Positions 19,187 to 28,340 of a DNA stretch of 41,763 nt are shown in pieces. Under the pieces are notes generated by a model. It was not told where the DNA came from and did no database searches. It was given only the letters and a program-made list of their open reading frames with translations. A program made the translations under genes and the position numbers. The first letter of the stretch is position 1. Every line of letters starts with the position of its first letter. This DNA is from Tychonema sp. LEGE 06208 (GTDB taxonomy: Bacteria; Cyanobacteriota; Cyanobacteriia; Cyanobacteriales; Microcoleaceae), in contig NZ_JADEWT010000052.1 of assembly GCF_015207505.1 (NCBI RefSeq), forward strand, positions 1-41,763, read 5' to 3'.

Positions 19187-19828
19187 ATGAAGCTGCTAAC
19201 AGAATCCTATTTAAATCAAGGGAGTAAATGGCCGAAAACAGGTCGTCACATTCTGGCGCAATTTGATGATAATACTGTTGTAGTTTACCAAGCTTACCGT
19301 CCGGCGATCGGTCTTTTTGCTGCAAAACACGGTTATTTTGGCGGTGAATTCAGTCTGAACCGCATGAGTTGGATTAAGCCGAACTTTTTATGGATGATGT
19401 ATCGATCGGGATGGGGAACAAAACCCGGACAAGAAGTAATTCTGGCTGTTTGGCTGAAGCGTTCCGCCTTTGATGAAATTTTAGCATCTGCCGTTGGTTC
19501 TAAGTTCGTTTCAGAAGTGTACGGAAGCGAAAAAGAATGGCAACAAGCTGTTAAAAGTTCTGCTGTACGGCTGCAATGGGATCCGGATCATCATCCAAGT
19601 GGAGCAAAACTAGAACGGCGGGCAATTCAACTGGGTTTGCGCGGCAGTGTTTTAGCTAATTACTCGCGAGATTGGATTGTGAATATTGAGGATATTTCCG
19701 AATTCGTGCAGCAACAGCATCACTACAATACAAAAGCCGATCGCTCGGAATTACTTACTCCCCGCGAGACAGTGTATCCTGTTACCGACCCCGATGTTTG
19801 CCACAGGCTAGGATTATCGGTTCTCTAA
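19187..19828 (+). CDS. DUF4291-family protein
   Basis: The 213-residue product is clearly of the DUF4291 family: VVVYQAYRPAIGLFAAKHG, FSLNRMSWIKPNFLWMMYRSGWGTK, VRLQWDPDHHP and AIQLGLRG are its hallmark segments. The family has no demonstrated function that I know of. The start is either GTG 19184 or ATG 19187; the ATG is chosen. It stops 13 bases before sqdX, so the two are probably cotranscribed, yet the family has no known link to sulfolipid. The preceding repeat suggests it entered the sqdB-sqdX locus later. Confidence 0.88.
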   Translation: MKLLTESYLNQGSKWPKTGRHILAQFDDNTVVVYQAYRPAIGLFAAKHGYFGGEFSLNRMSWIKPNFLWMMYRSGWGTKPGQEVILAVWLKRSAFDEILASAVGSKFVSEVYGSEKEWQQAVKSSAVRLQWDPDHHPSGAKLERRAIQLGLRGSVLANYSRDWIVNIEDISEFVQQQHHYNTKADRSELLTPRETVYPVTDPDVCHRLGLSVL

Positions 19829-19841
19829 TTGACTTATTTTT

Positions 19842-20975
19842 ATGAAAATTGCTCTGTTCACTGAAACTTTCCTGCCGAAAATAGACGGCATTGTCACGCG
19901 CCTGATTCACACTGTAGATCATTTGCAGCGATCGGGCGAACAAGTTCTGATTTTTTCTCCAGATTACGGGATAAAAGAGTACAAAGGCGCTCGGGTTTAC
20001 GGTGTGGAGGGTTTGCCTTTGCCGATGTACCCGGAGTTGAAAATGGCACTTCCTTCTCCGGCTGTCGGTCGCGAATTAGAGCAGTTTAAACCGGATATTA
20101 TTCATGTTGTCAATCCCGCTATTTTGGGGTTGGGCGGTATATATTACGGCAAAAAGTTTAATATTCCGATTTTGGCTTCTTACCACACGCATTTACCTAA
20201 ATATTTGCACCACTACGGTTTTGGAATGCTCGAACCTTTGCTGTGGGAATTGCTTAAAGGTGCTCACAATCAAGCCCAATTAAATCTGTGCACTTCTACA
20301 GCAATGGTGGAGGAACTCAGAAATCACGGGATCGATCGGGTAGACTTGTGGCAGCGGGGCGTTGATACTGAAATGTTTGTCCCGGAATTGGCAAGTCCAG
20401 AAATGCGATCGCGCTTGTCAGAAAATCACCCAGACAGCCCCTTACTACTCTACGTCGGCCGCCTCGGTGCCGAAAAAGAAATCGAGTCGATCAAACCAGT
20501 CCTCGCCGCGATTCCCGGTGCCCGCCTCGCCCTCGTGGGAGACGGGCCGCATCGACAAACCCTCGAACAATATTTTGCTGACACCCCCACTAATTTTGTC
20601 GGCTACCTCAAGGGGCAAGAACTAGCTTCTGCTTACGCATCTGCCGATGCCTTCATTTTTCCCTCCCGCACCGAAACCCTAGGCTTGGTGCTCCTAGAAG
20701 CTATGGCTGCAGGAACGCCCGTAGTGGCGGCGCGCAGCGGCGGAATTCCCGATATCGTCACCGATGGGGTTAACGGCTATTTATTTGACCCGGATGATGA
20801 AGCAGGAGCTCTGGCTGCTACAAAGCGCCTGTTTGCCAATCCCGAAGAACGGGAAACCCTGCGCCAAAACGCTCGCTGTGAAGCTGAACGCTGGGGTTGG
20901 GGCGCTGCTACCGCACAACTGCGGCGCTACTATCAATCGGTGGTATTTGCCCAGTCGATGCCCTCTGCTGCGTGA
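19842..20975 (+). CDS. sqdX: Sulfoquinovosyldiacylglycerol synthase (glycosyltransferase family 4)
   Basis: The 377-residue protein has the GT4 layout. Its N-terminal domain begins MKIALFTETFLPKIDGIVTR and contains SYHTHLPKYLHHYG. Its C-terminal domain has LLYVGRLGAEKEIE, ALVGDGPHR, and FPSRTETLGLVLLEAMAAGTPVVAARSGGIPDIV, with the E-x7-E donor-binding motif. In cyanobacteria this type next to sqdB transfers sulfoquinovose from UDP-sulfoquinovose to diacylglycerol, the last step of SQDG synthesis, at the membrane surface. Context with sqdB supports SqdX over other GT4 enzymes. Length is normal. Confidence 0.92.
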   Translation: MKIALFTETFLPKIDGIVTRLIHTVDHLQRSGEQVLIFSPDYGIKEYKGARVYGVEGLPLPMYPELKMALPSPAVGRELEQFKPDIIHVVNPAILGLGGIYYGKKFNIPILASYHTHLPKYLHHYGFGMLEPLLWELLKGAHNQAQLNLCTSTAMVEELRNHGIDRVDLWQRGVDTEMFVPELASPEMRSRLSENHPDSPLLLYVGRLGAEKEIESIKPVLAAIPGARLALVGDGPHRQTLEQYFADTPTNFVGYLKGQELASAYASADAFIFPSRTETLGLVLLEAMAAGTPVVAARSGGIPDIVTDGVNGYLFDPDDEAGALAATKRLFANPEERETLRQNARCEAERWGWGAATAQLRRYYQSVVFAQSMPSAA

Positions 20976-21682
20976 ATTTTGCAGTCAAAGCTGGCGATGC
21001 TAAAAACCTGGTTTCTCGATCGAGCCGATTCGCGCGTGGGTATGCAAGTCCGCACTGCGAACCTGATTTATTGCGATTAATCCACCGGACGCGATCGAAG
21101 TCCTCTGTTAGAAGCTGTTGTGCTTTTTGCTACCGACAGCCCGACCGATCGCCCGATCGTCCGTTGGCGCGCGAAAACCCGCTTTCTCCAAGACCGATCG
21201 AATCGAAATTTTTGGCGGCTTTAATTGCTGTAGCTATCGTGTTGTTGCGTTTACCATTAAACTATGAGTAGCATTTGGAATGCTTCGCCCGTGACAAAAT
21301 ACCGCCATTCAGCAGACCGGATACGGTAGCCGAAGGCGCTAAAGCAGTCAGATTGCGTAGCAGCCCCCTTACATAGCGTCAAATCTACATTGCCCGCGCT
21401 CGATCGCACCAGCCTCCAAGTTAATTTTGAAGCTGGCAGTGTTCCTCACTCAAGTTCAGCTTTAATTCACGAACCCAAATTGGTATCGATATTGTAAAAA
21501 AAACGATCCAGCATATCTAAAAAGCCAACTGAAGTTGCGGCCAAAAAATAAACTCGCGATTCCTCAAAGCTACAAGCAAGTACAGGCTTTTGGAGCAAAC
21601 AACTTAAATAGTTTGCACCGCCGCAGAATTTAGCACCGATCGACCAGCAGGTCTGTCTACCCCTCTGAGCAAGCAGTTAATC
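20976..21682. other. 700-base gap upstream of the adenylate cyclase
   Basis: No supportable gene is seen. A half copy of the CCGGTTTCT family (AAAAACCTGGTTTCT) lies at about 21002-21016, and a degenerate half of the TAGTG palindrome family (GCAAGTCCGCACTGCGAACC) at about 21043-21062. The cyclase promoter should lie in the right half. Confidence 0.5.
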
Positions 21683-24343
21683 ATGACATTCTCCAATGCT
21701 GGTAGCGTTCTGGCTACACTGACTCAAGTCAATTTTATGGGGGCATTAACCTCCCGTGTTAAGAGCCTGCCAGTTCCTGAATTAGTGTGCTTGCTGGACT
21801 TTATCACGGCAGAATTTCAGCAATTTATCCGGGCGATGGACCTGATTAACAATGACGCACTCGAAACTCTCTTAGAGCAACTGTTAGATGCCTTCACTGT
21901 CAAAATTGGTCAAATTCTGCAAGCAGACCGGACAACAATTTTTTTGGTTGACTCCAGCAAAAATCAACTTTGGCACAAAAGAGCCCACGCGCTCACGGGC
22001 GAAGATGTAGAAGTTCGCTTGCCTATGGATGCAGGCATTTTAGGCTACGTAGCAACTACCGGAAAATCGATCAATGTCACGGAAGCTCGATCGCACGAGC
22101 ATTTTAATTCCGAAGTAGACGAACCGCCGGGGTATCAAATCGAGACCATCCTCTGTATGCCGATTTTTAGCAGCAAGAGCCAAAACGAACCCGTAGCGGT
22201 GGTCAGACTGTTAAATAAAGCTGGCAATGTCCCCTTTACCGAGGAAGACGAACAGCAGTTTCAGACTTTTGCAGATTCGATCGGGATTATTCTCGAAAGC
22301 TGTCAGTCTTTCTACGTTGTCGCCCGCAATCAGCGAGGAGTGGCCGCGCTTTTGAGAGCCACCACAACTTTAGGTCAAAGTCTTGACTTGGAAACAACTT
22401 TGCGCGCAGTCATGGATCAAGCTCGCGACTTGATGCAGGCCGATCGCAGCACGCTATTTTTATTAAATCGGGAAACCAACGAACTCTGGACAAAAGTCGC
22501 CAAAGCCGACGGTAAAACCATCGTCGAAATTCGCATTCCTGCCAATAAGGGAATTGCCGGCTACGTGGCTTCGACCGGTCAACCCCTAAATATTACAGAT
22601 GCTTACGACGATCCCCGCTTTGACCCATCTACAGACCAGCAAACCGGATACCGCACTCGGACTGTCTTGTGTATGCCGGTGCATAACGCTAAAGGTGAGC
22701 TGATCGGGGTAACTCAGCTAATTAATAAAAATCAAGGCACTTTCACCGCTTCCGATGAAGAGTTTTTGCGAGCGTTTAATTCCCAAGCCGGAATGGCGCT
22801 GCAAAATTCTCAACTGTTTCAGAACGTGATGGTGGAAAAGCAGTATCAAAAAGATATGCTGCAAAGTCTGTCAGATGCAGTGATTTCCACCGATTTGCAG
22901 GGCAGAATTGTCACAATTAACGAAGCAGCGCTAGAATTGTTGGGCTGTCCCCCAAATCAAGCCAAAGGCAAACACCATCCCCAGATTTGGGAAGAAAAAC
23001 TGATCGATCGTTATGTTTGGGAAGTTTTGCCGATCGATAATTTGCAATTTAGACTCGAAGATAGTCTCAACCATGCAGCCCGACATTACGTTCCCGAACA
23101 AAGTTTAACCGTGGGACTGTTGGTGGAAAAAACATTTTGTTCTGCAGCATCCGCAGAAGAAACAGCAGAAGAAAGTTATATTTTGGCCGTGCCCGATCGC
23201 ACAGACCCGAATTTATATTACGCTTGGGGCGAAAACACGGCCTGGACTGAAGAAGTAGCTCTAGCAGAATTAGCTAACTCCCAATCTCTATTTTCGCTGC
23301 CGAATTCTGCCCGGTATCACCCTTATTGTCCCTTACCCATCAAGAAATCTCAAATTAAAATAATTGAACGCAGCTTGAATTTAACTGTCAACCCGCTGAT
23401 CAATCCAGAAGGCGGCGTGCGCGGCGGTTTAGTGGTACTCGAAGACATCAGCCGCGAAAAGCGGATGAAAAATACGATGTACCGCTATCTGACTCCCGGA
23501 GTCGTAGATAAAGTGATGGCCCTGGGCGAAGGAGCCCTGATGGTGGGCGAACGCAAAGACGTTACTATTTTATTTTCCGACATTCGCGGCTACACAACGC
23601 TGACTGAAAATTTGGGAGCGTCGGAGGTGGTATCCCTGCTAAACGAATATTTTGAGACGATGGTGGAGGCCGTTTTCCACTACGAAGGTACTTTAGACAA
23701 GTTTATCGGCGATGCTTTAATGGCCGTGTTCGGCGCGCCCCTGCCGCTGAATCCTCCCGAAAGTCACGGTTGGATGGCGGTTCAGTCGGCTTTAGATATG
23801 CGGAGGCGTTTGAAAGAGTTTAATGATTCTCGCCCCACGGAAGTTCCGTTTCGTTTCGGAATAGGGATTAGTTCGGGAGAAGTCGTTTCCGGCAATATTG
23901 GTTCGGAAAAACGGATGGATTACACGGTAATCGGCGATGCAGTAAATTTGAGTTCGCGCTTGGAACAGCTTACAAAAGAGTACGGCTGCGATATTATTTT
24001 GAGCGAATTTACCTACAATTTGTGCCGCGAAGGAATTTGGGTGCGAGAGTTGGATAAGGTGCGAGTTAAGGGCAAAAATCAGCCTGTGGGAATTTACGAG
24101 CTGCTGCAAAATAGTACCGATCCCCTTGACGGCGAAACTGAAAGGTTTTTGGAACTTTACAGTAACGGTCGGTATGCTTATATTGCTAGAAATTTTCCGA
24201 AAGCTATTAGTTATTTTGAAGCGGCTTTAGCTATTCGACCGGGCGATCGACCTGTGGAAGTTCACCTACAGCGATCCCTCAGTTATTTGCAAGTAGCCCC
24301 GCCCGACGATTGGGACGGCGTACATACTATGACAACAAAATAG
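21683..24343 (+). CDS. cyaB1: GAF-GAF-PAS adenylate cyclase (CyaB1 type)
   Basis: The 886-residue protein has tandem GAF domains (about 60-210 and 230-380), a PAS domain (about 390-590), a class III cyclase domain (about 620-800) and a TPR-like tail (about 818-870), the layout of Anabaena CyaB1. Both GAFs carry the NKFDE motif of cyclic-nucleotide-binding GAFs (N178, K179, F185, D189, E190 and N348, K349, F354, D358, E359), so activation by its own product cAMP is likely. In the catalytic domain Asp633 and Asp677 bind metal, Lys673 and Thr748 fit ATP rather than GTP, and Arg759 follows Asn755. It is soluble. A hybrid kinase follows 150 bases downstream in the same direction. Confidence 0.92.
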   Translation: MTFSNAGSVLATLTQVNFMGALTSRVKSLPVPELVCLLDFITAEFQQFIRAMDLINNDALETLLEQLLDAFTVKIGQILQADRTTIFLVDSSKNQLWHKRAHALTGEDVEVRLPMDAGILGYVATTGKSINVTEARSHEHFNSEVDEPPGYQIETILCMPIFSSKSQNEPVAVVRLLNKAGNVPFTEEDEQQFQTFADSIGIILESCQSFYVVARNQRGVAALLRATTTLGQSLDLETTLRAVMDQARDLMQADRSTLFLLNRETNELWTKVAKADGKTIVEIRIPANKGIAGYVASTGQPLNITDAYDDPRFDPSTDQQTGYRTRTVLCMPVHNAKGELIGVTQLINKNQGTFTASDEEFLRAFNSQAGMALQNSQLFQNVMVEKQYQKDMLQSLSDAVISTDLQGRIVTINEAALELLGCPPNQAKGKHHPQIWEEKLIDRYVWEVLPIDNLQFRLEDSLNHAARHYVPEQSLTVGLLVEKTFCSAASAEETAEESYILAVPDRTDPNLYYAWGENTAWTEEVALAELANSQSLFSLPNSARYHPYCPLPIKKSQIKIIERSLNLTVNPLINPEGGVRGGLVVLEDISREKRMKNTMYRYLTPGVVDKVMALGEGALMVGERKDVTILFSDIRGYTTLTENLGASEVVSLLNEYFETMVEAVFHYEGTLDKFIGDALMAVFGAPLPLNPPESHGWMAVQSALDMRRRLKEFNDSRPTEVPFRFGIGISSGEVVSGNIGSEKRMDYTVIGDAVNLSSRLEQLTKEYGCDIILSEFTYNLCREGIWVRELDKVRVKGKNQPVGIYELLQNSTDPLDGETERFLELYSNGRYAYIARNFPKAISYFEAALAIRPGDRPVEVHLQRSLSYLQVAPPDDWDGVHTMTTK

Positions 24344-24493
24344 TCTACTGTATCATATCCGAGTGTTAAAATCTAAAAAGATTAGAATAATTTTTGATAT
24401 CTTCCTTATGACAGAGTTGATAATTATAAAAATATGAAAAAATGAATCTGATACCACATTAAAGTTAGTATTTATTTCCAGGCCAACCATTAA

Positions 24494-25636
24494 ATGAACT
24501 ATTTATCTGTTCCCAATGCCACAAAAGCCGATCGCATTCTGGTGGTAGATGACGCACCAGATAATGTTTTATTGGTGCAGACAATCCTTGAAGAAGAAGG
24601 TTACGAAATTAGCACGGCTGATAACGGCTTTTCTGCCTTGAGCCAAATTGACAAGTCCGCCCCGGATTTGGTACTGCTAGATGTAATGATGCCGGGAATG
24701 GACGGTTACGAAGTCACCAAGCGCATTCGACAAAACAAGGAATTGCCCTTTATCCCAATTTTACTGATTACGGCTCACGACAGCGCCAGCGTAGTCCAAG
24801 GATTGGATATGGGAGCAGACGATTTTATCCGCAAACCGGTGGAAATGGACGAACTGCTAGCTCGGGTGCGATCGCTCCTGCGGCTAAAACACAGCGTAGA
24901 CGAACGAAATTCGATCGCCCTCCAGCGCGAAGATTTTGTCTCCAGACTCGCCCACGACTTGCGGACGCCCCTGGTAGCTGCTGATCGAATGCTAACTTTA
25001 ATGCAGCAGGGAGCTTTGGGAGAAATCTCCCCTCAGATGAGCGACGCTTTCGGGACAATGGTTCGCAGCAACAAAAACCTGATCGCGCTGGTAAATATGC
25101 TGCTGGAAGTCTACCGTTACGAAGCAGGCCGCAAATCCCTCAGTTTCGCTCCCGTGGACTTGCGCCAGTTGATTACCGAAGTAGCTGAAGAACTCGCTCC
25201 CCTAGCCGATGTCAAAAATTTGTCGGTTAATTTAGACTTGAGCGAAAGCGCAGAAAGTGCTCCGATTGCGAAGTATCCGGGCGATCGTTTGGAGCTGCAC
25301 CGCTTGCTGACAAACTTAATCGGAAATGCAATCAAATTCACCGACAGCGGCTCCATAGATGTCAGCTTAACAGCGGCAAATTCCCCCGCTTATACGAGCT
25401 TCAAAAATCAACCGCTGGCCTGGGTCATTATTCAAATCCAAGATACCGGCCCTGGCATTTCTGCCGCAGAACAAACCAAGTTATTTGAAAGGTTTAGTTC
25501 GGGAACTCACAAGACATCGGGCACGGGTTTGGGACTGCATCTCTGCCGCCAAATAGTCGAAGCTCACCGTGGCACGATTCATGTAGAATCAGAGTTGGGT
25601 AAAGGCTGCTTGTTTACTATTCGTTTGCCTTGTTAA
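24494..25636 (+). CDS. Response regulator-histidine kinase hybrid
   Basis: The 380-residue protein has an N-terminal receiver domain (about 14-130) with acidic pair Asp19-Asp20, phospho-acceptor Asp63 in LLDVMMPGMDG and Lys114 in RKP. A kinase core follows with H-box RLAHDLRTPL (His154), N-box LLTNLIGNAIKF, DTGPGI and GTGLGLHLC. The receiver-first order means its kinase is probably controlled by phosphorylation from another kinase, acting as a relay. It lies 150 bases after the adenylate cyclase in the same direction and may share its transcript; a functional link to cAMP is inference. A 15-bp perfect hairpin lies about 70 bases after the stop. Confidence 0.94.
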   Translation: MNYLSVPNATKADRILVVDDAPDNVLLVQTILEEEGYEISTADNGFSALSQIDKSAPDLVLLDVMMPGMDGYEVTKRIRQNKELPFIPILLITAHDSASVVQGLDMGADDFIRKPVEMDELLARVRSLLRLKHSVDERNSIALQREDFVSRLAHDLRTPLVAADRMLTLMQQGALGEISPQMSDAFGTMVRSNKNLIALVNMLLEVYRYEAGRKSLSFAPVDLRQLITEVAEELAPLADVKNLSVNLDLSESAESAPIAKYPGDRLELHRLLTNLIGNAIKFTDSGSIDVSLTAANSPAYTSFKNQPLAWVIIQIQDTGPGISAAEQTKLFERFSSGTHKTSGTGLGLHLCRQIVEAHRGTIHVESELGKGCLFTIRLPC

Positions 25637-25704
25637 AGTGGTCTAGTTGAGTATTGTACTGCGGGCGATCGGATTAAAGAAGGCCGCTCGACAACAATAA
25701 AATT

Positions 25705-25741
25705 GGTTTGTAGTGAGGACTTGCATTCCTCACTACAAACC
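25705..25741. repeat. Perfect 15-bp palindrome of the TAGTG family
   Basis: GGTTTGTAGTGAGGA pairs exactly with TCCTCACTACAAACC around the loop CTTGCAT. It is the tidiest member of the dispersed palindrome family and may also end the hybrid kinase transcript. Tandem AACAAAT heptamers follow at about 25768-25807. Confidence 0.9.
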
Positions 25742-25812
25742 TTGATTGTAGGTGATTGACCGGACACAACAAATAACAAATAACAAATAACAAATAACAA
25801 ATAACAAATGCT

Positions 25813-26643
25813 ATGTGTAACTGTCCAGTGTGCGGTGCCCAATACACAGAAGCAAAAGCCGAGTTTTGCTCGATTTGCGGCTGGGATTTGACTCCCTACC
25901 CGCAACGCCCTAAGCCTTCCAAAACTTATTTAAAACAAGAACAAGTTAGATTGCAGTGGGCAAAAAAAATGTGGGAATCGGCCCGCAATCAACAAAATTG
26001 GTCAGCCAGATTTGACGAGTTGCAACAAGAATTGCAGCAAGGTGCGATCGCCCGCACCTACATTCAATCTCAGTTAGAATGGGTTCTGTACCGCCTCGAA
26101 CAACTAAACCCCGAATTCATAGCCGACACTTTACTCCGACTCGAAGAAAAAATTGGCGCGATACCTGACCAAACTCCGGCTATCTCTGAAGTGGGGATGG
26201 ATTACCGACAACTCAAAAAGCTGTTAGAAACCGGAAAATGGCGCAAAGCTGACGAACACACTTGGGAAATCTTGCTGCAAATTGCTGTCAGGGAAGATGA
26301 AGGCTGGCTGAGTGCAGCCGATATTGACGGGTTTCCTCTTACAGACCTTCGCACGATCGACCAACTTTGGCAACAATACAGCAGCGGGCGGTTCGGATTG
26401 ACCGTACAGCATCAGATTTGGGAAAGTGTTGGGGGGAAATATACAGAATTGTGCGATCGAGTCGGCTGGCGAGTCAAGGAAAATTGGAAATATTACAGCG
26501 AACTCTCGTGGGGCGAAAACGCCCCTGCCGGACATCTCCCCGTCACCGCATGGAGACAGCGCGCTTGTTACGGCGCGGGCACACTCACCGCAGCCGAAAA
26601 CTTTGCCCGCATTGTCGGGAGAATGGCTGCGGGCGATCGATAA
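25813..26643 (+). CDS. Zinc-ribbon GUN4-domain protein
   Basis: The 276-residue protein opens with two CxxC pairs (Cys4-Cys7 and Cys19-Cys22) forming a zinc-ribbon-like fold. A helical, Gln/Glu-rich linker follows (about 40-115), then a GUN4 domain (about 129-265): DYRQLKKLLETGKWRKADEHT, AADIDGFPLTDLRTIDQLWQQYSSGRFG and a C-terminal PAGHLPV. Canonical Gun4 binds porphyrins and activates magnesium chelatase in chlorophyll synthesis. Fused GUN4 domains of this kind are probably sensors of tetrapyrroles, and the zinc ribbon suggests a protein or nucleic-acid contact. This is not the plain Gun4 cofactor, so no symbol is given. The intron-bearing tRNA-Arg gene follows 64 bases later. Confidence 0.88.
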   Translation: MCNCPVCGAQYTEAKAEFCSICGWDLTPYPQRPKPSKTYLKQEQVRLQWAKKMWESARNQQNWSARFDELQQELQQGAIARTYIQSQLEWVLYRLEQLNPEFIADTLLRLEEKIGAIPDQTPAISEVGMDYRQLKKLLETGKWRKADEHTWEILLQIAVREDEGWLSAADIDGFPLTDLRTIDQLWQQYSSGRFGLTVQHQIWESVGGKYTELCDRVGWRVKENWKYYSELSWGENAPAGHLPVTAWRQRACYGAGTLTAAENFARIVGRMAAGDR

Positions 26644-26707
26644 TTATCAAAAATTAAAAAACTCAAAATTGACAGGAAGCTGCTATAATCAAAACGGTTC
26701 AGCAACT

Positions 26708-27027
26708 GGGGCTGTGGCTCAGATGGATAGAGCAAGCGCCTCCTGAAGAATCGGGCACCCTGCGAGGAAACTCTGGGAGTGAATGTGGTCAAACTCAAGG
26801 AAGCCTAAGTCTGACGGCAGATAAGGTAATCTTGAGCCAAGCTTTATCTAAATTTAGGTAAAGAAGGTGCAGAGACTGGCTTTAGGAAGTAAAACACAAT
26901 AAAACCTCCTAAACATACGGCCACCACCTAAAGGCTGCAAGCCTATGGTGAAGGAATAGTCCGGAGAGTGGGGAAACTCACACAAATCTGAAGCGCTAGG
27001 TCGCCGGTTCGAACCCGGCCAGTCCCG
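26708..27027 (+). tRNA. tRNA-Arg(CCU), split by a group I intron
   Basis: Exon 1 is 26708-26744 and exon 2 is 26991-27027. Joined, they give a 74-base tRNA: acceptor stem GGGGCTG/CAGTCCC with discriminator G and one G-U pair, D stem GCTC/GAGC, anticodon stem AGCGC/GCGCT, loop CTCCTAA with anticodon CCT at 26742-26744 and A37, and T arm GCCGG-TTCGAAC-CCGGC. CCA is not encoded. It reads AGG codons. The exon ends were fixed by the anticodon stem: only the junction after T36 with the intron ending in G gives a 7-base loop and five paired bases. Confidence 0.94.
26745..26990 (+). ncRNA. Group I intron in tRNA-Arg(CCU)
   Basis: This is a 246-base intron between positions 36 and 37 of the tRNA, with U before the 5' splice site and G as last base. 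The conserved core is visible: CTCAAG (P, 26794-26799) pairs with CTTGAG (Q, 26831-26836) as P4; the R element GTGCAGAGACT lies at 26877-26887; and the S element AAGGAATAGTCC lies at 26951-26962, with AGACT/AGTCC forming P7. GGGAG at 26775-26779 can pair with exon CTCCT including the required G-U, a candidate guide sequence. It has no ORF or homing endonuclease. Similar introns at this site are known from some alphaproteobacteria and cyanobacteria. Confidence 0.9.
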
Positions 27028-27048
27028 TTCAAAAATCCATAACCGCTA

Positions 27049-27087
27049 ACAACACAAGGGTAAAGCCTCGTTTTGCCCTTTTGTTGT
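27049..27087 (+). terminator. Hairpin after the tRNA gene
   Basis: Arms 27049-27064 and 27072-27087 match at 14 of 16 positions around a 7-base loop. It probably ends or trims the tRNA precursor. No clear T-run follows. Confidence 0.5.
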
Positions 27088-27124
27088 GCGTATCCGCTAA
27101 CCAATTCACCTACGTACGCCCCGT

Positions 27125-27232
27125 ACAAGCTATAGATTCAATTATTCAATCTAAAATCGCCACTTCCAGACCCAACACAAGCCATAGATTCAATTATTCA
27201 ATCTAAAATCTAAAATCTAAAATCTAAAATCC
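27125..27232. repeat. 34-base direct repeat and ATCTAAA heptamers
   Basis: The segments 27125-27158 and 27177-27210 differ at one base. The second runs into tandem AATCTAA heptamers. No gene lies between the tRNA and 27342. Confidence 0.85.
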
Positions 27233-27341
27233 CCTGACCCTTTTTTAAATTCTTAATTTTTAATTCCTGTTAGTGGGCTGTACGTGCGGTATTTTTTGTT
27301 ATGGTTCCTTTGTCAGCTATGCAAAATTTTTATAGGTTTAG

Positions 27342-27932
27342 ATGTGGTTAAGAATCAATTCAAACACGCGGCGTTACAAGCGTTTGAGGACTTCATGCAG
27401 TTTTTGGTTCCTCGTCGGGCTGGTGATAGCGTGTTGGTTTGGCTATCTCCAGCTTAAAAGCGAATTTCTGAAACCCCAAGCTTTGCTAGTTCTAGGTGGG
27501 GCTACGGAGCGAGAGGTGTTTGCGGCAAAATTTGCTCAGAAGCATCCTCAATTGCCAATTTGGGTGTCTTCTGGCAGCAATCCAGAGTTCGCCGAATGGG
27601 TATTTTCAGAAGCGGGCATTAAGTCCGATCGCCTGCACCTAGACTACAGAGCGGTGGATACAGTAACAAATTTTACCACGCTGGTAGATGAATTGAAAGC
27701 TAGAGGGATTGAGAGCGTCTATCTGATTACTTCTGACGATCATATGCGGCGAGCCGAGATTATCGGCGAAATCGTGCTCGGCAGTAGAGGCATTAGTTTT
27801 AAGCCTGTAGCAGTTCCATCTGGGCGAACCCCCGAACCGGTAGAAAAAGCTGTTCGCGACGGCGCTAGAGCCATTCTTTGGCTGACAACGGGTTATACCG
27901 GTGCTAACTTCAGCCAAGCCAGAATTGAATAA
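27342..27932 (+). CDS. YdcF/SanA-type DUF218 membrane protein
   Basis: The 196-residue product has one N-terminal membrane segment (about 19-40, FWFLVGLVIACWFGYLQL). A DUF218 domain follows: ALLVLGGATEREVFAAKFAQ, WVSSGSN, a VDTVTNFTTL segment with the family's T-N pair, and VYLITSDDHMRRAEII. DUF218 proteins such as YdcF, ElyC and SanA act at the cell envelope; the activity of this one is unknown. It is monocistronic. Confidence 0.85.
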   Translation: MWLRINSNTRRYKRLRTSCSFWFLVGLVIACWFGYLQLKSEFLKPQALLVLGGATEREVFAAKFAQKHPQLPIWVSSGSNPEFAEWVFSEAGIKSDRLHLDYRAVDTVTNFTTLVDELKARGIESVYLITSDDHMRRAEIIGEIVLGSRGISFKPVAVPSGRTPEPVEKAVRDGARAILWLTTGYTGANFSQARIE

Positions 27933-27940
27933 ATTACTCT

Positions 27941-28030
27941 GGGATGCACGGGTAGCCAGAAACCGAGTTTTCTCACCACAATATTTGTTTAAAACCTTCA
28001 ATAATAGTCAAACAACCCCGGTTTCTTGAC
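27941..28030. repeat. Inverted repeat of the CCGGTTTCT family
   Basis: GGGTAGCCAGAAACCGAGTT (from about 27950) faces CCCCGGTTTCTT (28016-28026). The element at 39868-39942 has the same plan and nearly the same left end. The rest of the 27933-28340 gap holds nothing recognisable. Confidence 0.7.
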
Positions 28031-28340
28031 TCCGATGCGTAAGTTTTTCAAACAAATGTCAGGATTGAGCAAGCTTTAAATCTTTTTACACTTGTCTCCT
28101 CTAGCGTAATTTAACAAACCACGAAAACGCTAATGAAAAATGTGCAATCAGAGCTGAAAAAAACAGAAAAAATCAGAAGAAAACAAAACAGAAAACAGAA
28201 ATATAGCGGTTCTCAAGCGTTGTGAGGTATGCCCTATGCCCTATACGGAGGCCTATGTCCTATCCCGGATAGTACCTGATATTTCTGAGAAATACTATAG
28301 TAGTTTAAAATTAGTAGATGAACTTCAATCGCCAAAGTTA

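Noticed and set aside
20897-21271. 124-codon frame running out of sqdX
   Set aside because: It begins within sqdX in another frame and continues into spacer DNA containing dispersed repeats.
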